From: Dastarcus helophoroides
Taxonomy: Eukaryota > Arthropoda > Insecta > Coleoptera > Bothrideridae
Length of the DNA stretch: 64,000 nt
Assembly (NCBI GenBank): GCA_028583605.1
Contig: CM053326.1
Span: forward strand, 31,851,431-31,915,430
Direction: 5' to 3'
The notes beneath the pieces are model-generated. The model saw only the letters and a program-made list of their open reading frames with translations. It was not told where the DNA came from and did not search any database. Of the stretch, positions 59,601-64,000 are shown in pieces. The translations under genes and the position numbers were made by a program. How positions within the stretch are numbered: position 1 is the stretch's first letter; every line of letters begins with the position of its first letter.

Positions 59601-62600
59601 AACCGCATTGGGCATCACCGTGATATCAGAAGTGACAATGTAGGGTAAAGGGCGGCTATGTAGCGTTACATTGGTGAATAGTTGTCCTCCTAAATTGTCC
59701 GATATAACTGAGGGATTGGAGGAAAATGAAACTGAAATACTGGATTCAAAATCGTTGGTCATTAGGAATGGACGAAATTGGGCGATGGCGTGATTATTCC
59801 AATCGTTGAAGTCAAAAATTCTTCTCTTTATTTCCTCCTCGGTGTTGGTTCCCCACCAGTTCTCTCGGACATCCAGAAAATTGTTAATTTTAGCCGTTCG
59901 TATGCCCGCAATCAGTTGGTAATTGAGCTCGTTGTCTGAGAAGAGATTTCTGTTGACTTTAACCTTTTGAATGCCTCTGAAGGCTACCACGCATGTAGGC
60001 TCCTCAAGTTGATTGGAAAAGTAGCGATTTTGAGTCGATGTATATTTATTGTTCCTTAGTTCGTTATAGGTGAATTTCGCGGGGACTTCCCCGATTATTT
60101 CCGACTGGCTGTTCGAGCTGAATTCAACCACGAATTTTCCATCGTTGTTATTAAATTTGTTCTCTTTAATCAGTAGTTTCTTTTCCATTCCCTTGATGCT
60201 CAAAAGACCATTTTTACATTGGTTGTAGTTAAATCTGTTTCTCGTTAGATTCACTTCAGCGAAATGACCATCGATGCTTAGTAAAAATTGTCTGTTGTTA
60301 CTCCAAGTGTTGTTATCCATATATACCGAGTGGGTAAAATTTTCATTATATTCCCAGACGTATGGCAATCGGATATCAAAACCGCCATCTTTGTTCCTTT
60401 CCAGAGTGTCATCCTGTAAAACATAATGGAACAAATTGTTGGATTGCCTCATATCCCTGGAGAACTGATAAAAGCCTTTGCCGTTGTCCGTTATCAAAGA
60501 ATTGTTCAGCATAAATTTTATTTCTGAAATATTGCTAGTGTGTAGGTCCCAATGTGGTGATTCAACGTAGAGAGCTTCACGTCTGTTATGAGAAATTTCG
60601 CAGTTTAAAAACTTGAAGGTTTCATTTGCTTTTCTTAGAAAATGGTCCCCCAATTCGTTCAAGTAGCGGTTGTAGTAGAAAGCTTGAATTCCGACGTTGT
60701 TGCTTCTGATTTTGGTACGACTAACTGTTAACGTTGGAACTGGTCCCTTGACTATTCTGTTATAGACGTTTTGAAAGGGAGCGTGAATGGCGCTCAGTAC
60801 TATAACAGCACCACCCAAAGCATTTGGACCACTGAAGTACTTCATAATTATTCCAGGAGCGCTCGATGTTGTTGGGAAAATTGTTAAATCTCTGTTGAGT
60901 ACCCATAGATCGGATGTGGGGGAATAACTTAAGGAATCTTTAATTTCTATATGCTCAGTACTTCTATTTTCAATTGGGTTTATCAACTGAATTCCGATAA
61001 CCCATCCGGGATCACACCTTATGTTGTAAGTACGTTGGATATTTTGATTCTCAACTTTAGTCGTAACCATGAATTTCGTTTCGCCATGTTTAATTTCGAT
61101 GACCACTTGATCCGAGGTAAACGGAATTTCCATTGGATTGTAAAAAACACCTTCTTCTTTATTTGTGAACCAACCGGCTATTTCACGCTGTTGCAAACTT
61201 GATATAACCGGATCGTGTCTGATACCAATTTGATTGCCTTCTATTGTGCTCGCGAATATATTGAAACCGAGTTGTTTAAAACTCATACCTGCTCCTCTAT
61301 TATTGGAGAATTCCGAATTCTTTATTATATTTATTGAATCGTCCGTGTATATATCCGAATAAACAACACCAAAACCATCGTAATAATTATTAGAGATTTT
61401 AATATTTTCGAAATTTTGTCTAGAAAAATCTAATTGTAGTGCCGGCTTAAAACTAGTGGTGGCATAATCGAGAAGTCCAGATTGTTCAATGGTTACATAC
61501 TGAATATTACTTCTTTCAGCCACGCCGCTAAATCGTACACCAGCCCAAGAAGTTTTGTAACATTTAACCCCAACATCGTTATCATGCGTGCAAGAATTTT
61601 CAAAACTAGTAACGTATTCAAATCGGCATTTGGTAATATCCAAATCAAAGTCGTCGCATTGCACGTTGGTCACCAACACCCGCTCGGTGGTTCCAGCGTC
61701 AGGAATCTCGTTTCTTTCCATTCGCCAGTCATCAGGGTTTAAAACAAAGCCCAGCTGTTGGCAGACCAAAGCAGCGTTCTCCCTGGTCCAACCATAATCG
61801 CATACCGTGCCCCATTCGTTGTTAATTCTAACTTGCAGACGCCCCATAGTTTCACTAGTACCACCAAGAAGTCGTATGGGTCTCTTGTCTTCGATTGATA
61901 TGATTTCAGTTGCGAATTCATAGCGTTCCGTTTCGATTTCATAGGTGGCGTTATCAAGTGGATGGGAGATTTCCTCCTTGAGCGTCAATCGGATACTATC
62001 AGGTTCTATCCCGCGCGCCTCCAACTTACCCCCGACCATCATCCCTATGGATGGGGGAAAACGCAATGTGACCCCGGGCTCTAACGTCAACTTTCCACCT
62101 GGCCTAATATTGATATCTTTGTCCACGACGTATTCCCCTTTGGTCAGAATTTCCTCACCTTCAATCTCACCCCCGACTTTATCCGAGTACGGGGCATAGA
62201 ACTTGGGCACGTACAACTGATATGCGTTATACTTATTGGTAAGCGGATTAGAATTGTGTAAGAGGAATGGATAAAAGATAATTTTTGCTAAATTGTAGCG
62301 GTCGTAACGGTGAAATATTCTGTGGAAGATTTTATCGTCGGTGCTGTACCCCAACCAGTTGAAGGTGCAATTGATCGTTTTGCTTTGGTCGACTAAATGA
62401 CTCCCGATTTCGTACTTTGAGTCTGGATTTTCTAAAATATTCCTGAAGATGTCAACGTTTGATGAGCCAACCACCACTGGCGCAGCGACGCGGCTCCTGG
62501 GGATCAAATTAGACACCGATCCATCTAGAGGTTGAAATGGCTCTGAAACCTTATTATTTTTAACGAAATTTCTAGTAAAAAGCACCCTCTGCACTGTCGA

Positions 62601-64000
62601 ATAAGGTGACAACCCAATGTTTACAACGTACATCCCTGTGTTATTCATAAAGTAGTTTTGTTGTACCAAAATATCGCTTGCCAAAATAGTAAACTCTTCC
62701 AAAGGTTTATTTTTAATAAGTAAACCGCCAAAAGTCCCTTGTCTAAAATGATTAAACTCAATCGTAGCATCCAAATTTACAGCCGGAGTTATCCTAAGAC
62801 CAATTCGCTCGTTGGCATGAAACATATTATGTCCAATTTGTAATTTCGTAGGCACTTTCGTCGGTACCCAACACGTTAAAATCTCCAATGCATCACCCAA
62901 GCTATTCCTGAATTTGTTCCCAGTAAAATTAAAAAACGAAGGTCCGCAGAAGTTCCCGTGGAGAACGCCCGTGTGTAAATTTTTGTAAATCTCCGAATAC
63001 TGCAACACGCTGGTTTGGTTGACGAAAATGAACTCTGTTTCTTTAGTTTGGTTGAGCCAGATCGCGACGCCGTAACCCACGTTTGAGCTAATGATGCTTC
63101 GGGAGATATTCCTCGCGCCGCCCGTGTAAGTGATGTTGATACCGTCACCTTCGTTGAAGGAAATTTTGCTGTCGGTCACGTTGACGTCGCCGACGCCGCT
63201 GGTGACGTGGAGTCCCGCTACGTGCTCGTTTTTGGACACTGACGAATTGTAAACGTAAACTTGCGACCTCATCTCGTCCACTGCTATACCGCGCCCCAAG
63301 TTAGCCGATACGTCAGAGTTCCCAATTTTCAAATCGTAGGACTTTTGGGAGTCTGCAACCAGTCGCATAAATATTACCATGTTCGTCTTCGGTTTGGCAA
63401 TAAATTTTATAAATATTTGGCTAAAGGTGCTCGTGACAGATTGCGGCTTCGTGTTGTTTCGTATAGGAAATTGGGTCAGCAGCCTGTGGTTAAAAGATGA
63501 ACCATCGTAGATTTCTATAGTTGCACTCTCGTTTCTGTCTGTTATTGCTTTTATAAAATGAATGGTTATAACTTTACCGAAACGTGTCGCGAACATATTG
63601 GTACAAACCTTATCCCTAACGGCGTAAAGGTTCTGTTCGGCGTAAACTTGAATCGGAAAAGCTTGACTAGATGTGATGGCCAAAGTACAAAAGTCGTGGT
63701 ACCCGGACTTGTCCAATCTTTCATCCGGTCTTTCCTCGCTGTGAATATAACGAACACCATCGCCACCATTTTCATTGATAACACAATTATTAATAGTGGC
63801 CAAACCATACGTGGAGTTGATGTAAACCCCATGACCTCTATTACCACGAACAGTGCACTCATTCATATAAAACGGAGCCTGCGGATTCGATATATTCAAC
63901 CCGTTAAAAGCCGAGTTCACAACTTCCACATTCACCAACGCTGGTGGAACACCTTCCACGTGAACCGCACTGGTTGTGTTATGTTCCCTACCGACGCCGG
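46800..64000 (-). CDS. bark: Protein bark beetle (Anakonda), partial gene, 5' end beyond window
   Basis: Large type I membrane protein of insect tricellular junctions, where it organises the corner seals of septate-junction epithelia together with Gliotactin and M6 (known for the Drosophila protein). Nine coding exons can be joined on the minus strand: 58220-64000 (open at the edge), 57573-57784, 57162-57517, 55651-55776, 55318-55332, 54758-55019, 48868-49075, 48557-48810 and 46800-47686. Every junction has GT/AG sites and matching phase. Order of parts: CUB-like, beta-helix, SRCR, beta-helix, SRCR, CUB-like, beta-helix, C-type lectin, one transmembrane segment, cytoplasmic tail. The combination of SRCR, beta-helix and CTLD ahead of a single membrane span is diagnostic of the Bark family. 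The start codon is not in the window. The terminal exon contains two apparent frameshifts. Confidence 0.92.
47689..48556 (-). other. bark last intron
   Basis: No coding signal. The part at 47,780-47,900 is made of short GATAT/TTTCGGTTA-like degenerate repeats, probably a transposon remnant; the rest is AT-rich unique sequence. Confidence 0.6.
48557..48810 (-). CDS. bark: bark exon: transmembrane segment and juxtamembrane tail
   Basis: Follows the CTLD exon after a 57-bp intron (acceptor TGTTTCCAG, phase 1). It encodes one hydrophobic span, about IAVISSAGLALLLIILVVG, followed by basic residues (WWHKNKFRQAQRLERR): the positive-inside signature of a type I protein. The donor ATG|GTAAGT at 48,557 is phase 0. 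Confidence 0.93.
48868..49075 (-). CDS. bark: bark exon: second half of C-type lectin domain
   Basis: Acceptor TCTGTTTTAG|GCTGATAAC, donor AATCG|GTAATC; enters phase 0, leaves phase 1. It holds the C-terminal CTLD cysteines in GDCTMFAYQ, ADCLQRNPFICEI and the WIQHIDR stretch. There is no obvious EPN/WND calcium-binding motif, so sugar binding is doubtful, as in many CTLD-like folds. Confidence 0.92.
49140..51480. repeat. AT-run repeat block in bark intron, pyrimidine orientation
   Basis: Degenerate TTTTCAAAATTTCGAC-like motif repeated with the T-rich strand on plus. It fills the first part of the 5.7-kb intron that splits the lectin domain. ORFs here are phenylalanine-rich artefacts. Confidence 0.7.
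52737..52944. mobile_element. Short inverted-repeat element with hammerhead-like core
   Basis: Arms of about 42 bp at 52,737-52,778 and 52,902-52,944 are near-perfect inverted copies (CTTCTTCCGG...ACACGGTCCAATC). The inner part matches 38,318-38,500 closely, so this is a dispersed family. It lies within the bark intron. Confidence 0.6.
52776..52816 (-). ncRNA. Hammerhead-ribozyme-like motif, family 2
   Basis: Minus strand reads TGTTC (stem I), CTGAAGA (core), one extra A, GCCC...GGGC (stem II), GAAA (core), TATC (minimal stem III plus AUC), GAACA (stem I partner). This is the order of a type I hammerhead. The extra base before stem II departs from the canonical core. Confidence 0.4.
53649..53921. 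mobile_element. Pogo/Tigger-like MITE, 273 bp
   Basis: Terminal inverted repeats CAGTCGACTCTCGCTAAAGT and (reverse complement) CAGTAGGTTCCCGCTTAAGT, with TA on both sides. Internal GTTAAAGTTG-like repeats and no ORF. The termini resemble those of pogo-type Tc1/mariner elements. Confidence 0.65.
54060..54757. other. End of long bark intron
   Basis: 54,060-54,390 is AT-rich without recognisable content, 54,390-54,442 is the right end of the hAT-like candidate, and 54,450-54,560 resumes the pyrimidine-type AT-run repeat. No exon was found. Confidence 0.5.
54758..55019 (-). CDS. bark: bark exon: end of beta-helix and first half of C-type lectin domain
   Basis: Acceptor ATATCCTTAG, donor TGCCAA|GTAAGT; enters phase 2, leaves phase 0. 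It contains ATSNYWGVNA, the conserved beta-helix capping motif, the stretch GRIRDQSDDPRLLEVNYRP, and then the start of a CTLD, CPPGWNLVGQTCY, followed by AKAFCQ. The rest of the CTLD lies 5.7 kb downstream. Confidence 0.92.
55318..55332 (-). CDS. bark: bark probable 15-nt microexon
   Basis: Sequence GTTTGAGTTCAACAG sits between a GCATGCAG acceptor and a GTAAGAT donor. It keeps phase 2 on both sides and adds FEFN-like residues (with the flanking codons) to a beta-helix turn before the N-N-Y-W-G segment. Skipping it also keeps the frame, so it could be alternative or cryptic. The pyrimidine tract upstream is weak. Confidence 0.55.
55651..55776 (-). CDS. bark: bark exon, 126 nt
   Basis: Acceptor TTTTATTTTCAG|CAACTACG, donor TCTTT|GTAAGT. 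It enters and leaves in phase 2. The translation includes NNYALFRDGRSTIVAGTAG and a D-N-I-F-F-N turn. It is too short for a 60-codon ORF filter and was found from the splice sites and phase. The upstream intron (55,777-57,161) holds only AT-rich repeat. Confidence 0.85.
55777..57161. other. bark intron, AT-rich
   Basis: 56,300-57,000 is the degenerate AT-run repeat in purine orientation. The remainder is AT-rich unique sequence with no coding or structural signal that I could support. Confidence 0.5.
57162..57517 (-). CDS. bark: bark exon, beta-helix region
   Basis: Acceptor TTTTTTTCAG, phase 0; donor CAA|GTAAGTG, phase 2. It encodes repeated N-x-F/L-x-x-N turns (for example VENNLFVNNTHLPALYIEG), typical of parallel beta-helix proteins. 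It reads on in frame from the preceding exon across a 55-bp intron. Confidence 0.9.
57573..57784 (-). CDS. bark: bark exon, beta-helix region
   Basis: Acceptor TTCATTACAG at 57,785-57,786, donor CGG|GTAAGC. It enters in phase 1 from the giant exon and leaves in phase 0. The translation has NNN and GNC/FTTCHAAID stretches of the beta-helix type. A 435-bp intron separates it from the giant exon and a 55-bp intron from the next exon. Confidence 0.88.
58220..64000 (-). CDS. bark: bark giant exon (CUB-like, beta-helix, two SRCR domains), 5' incomplete
   Basis: About 1,927 codons without interruption. The frame stays open past the right edge, so the first codon here is internal; the GTG near 63,959 is not a start. 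Domains by position: CUB-like about 63,695-63,350; parallel beta-helix turns rich in N/D-G-I/V-x-I patterns about 63,350-62,000; SRCR about 61,882-61,555, with WGTVCDYGW and CQQLGF; more beta-helix about 61,550-59,600; second SRCR about 59,400-59,035, with CRELGF; beta-helix; a second CUB-like stretch about 58,620-58,240. Many N-x-S/T sites fit an extracellular location. The exon ends at a clean donor, A|GTAAGT, at 58,220 in phase 1. The large size is notable because beta-helix regions are often split. Confidence 0.92.

Noticed and set aside
63957..63959. Apparent start codon of the large bark frame
   Set aside because: It is GTG, and the frame is open for another 13 codons to the window edge, so it is internal coding sequence.

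Overview
This window is AT-rich eukaryotic DNA, almost certainly from an insect (a beetle would fit, but the order cannot be fixed from sequence alone). Two things point that way: a spliced, minus-strand gene for the tricellular-junction protein Bark beetle (Anakonda) at 46.4-64.0 kb, and a typical insect load of Tc1/mariner, hAT-like, foldback and non-LTR elements. There are no bacterial operons, CRISPR arrays or recognisable tRNA/rRNA genes.

Layout. Positions 1-46,400 are intergenic or deep-intronic DNA. About half is a degenerate A/T-run repeat built on a GTCGAAATTTTSAAAAA-like motif, arranged in strand-coherent blocks and locally organised into 0.8-1.1 kb higher-order repeats (32.3-35.6 kb). 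Embedded in it are a defective LINE with a mariner scrap (4.4-6.0 kb), 3' fragments of a second LINE (7.4-8.1, 10.6-11.2, 39.3-40.4 kb) and its near full-length but dead copy (41.8-45.2 kb), which sits inside a third LINE. There is also a complete but broken Tc1 element with perfect 28-bp terminal inverted repeats (8,760-10,292). The most striking object is a 5.8-kb foldback element (21,858-27,666): two inverted arms, each made of 13-14 tandem ~148-bp units, flanked by a 9-bp target duplication and carrying a nested 1.33-kb palindromic element. Several short repeats (8.65, 14.7, 41.1, 38.4 and 52.8 kb) fold, on the minus strand, into what looks like a minimal type I hammerhead ribozyme.

At 30.1-30.6 kb two short, well-spliced minus-strand exons form the 5' end of an unrecognised gene that opens with a short basic stretch followed by an acidic one. 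Its other exons are not securely found; a possible terminal exon lies at 16.06-16.27 kb.

The bark gene runs right to left: one very large exon (open past the right edge) with CUB-like, parallel beta-helix and two SRCR regions; two further beta-helix exons; small exons including a probable 15-nt microexon; a C-type lectin domain split by a 5.7-kb repeat-filled intron; a transmembrane exon; and a terminal exon for the cytoplasmic tail ending in a PDZ-ligand-like ETAM. All internal splice sites and phases agree, but the terminal exon needs two frame changes to read through.
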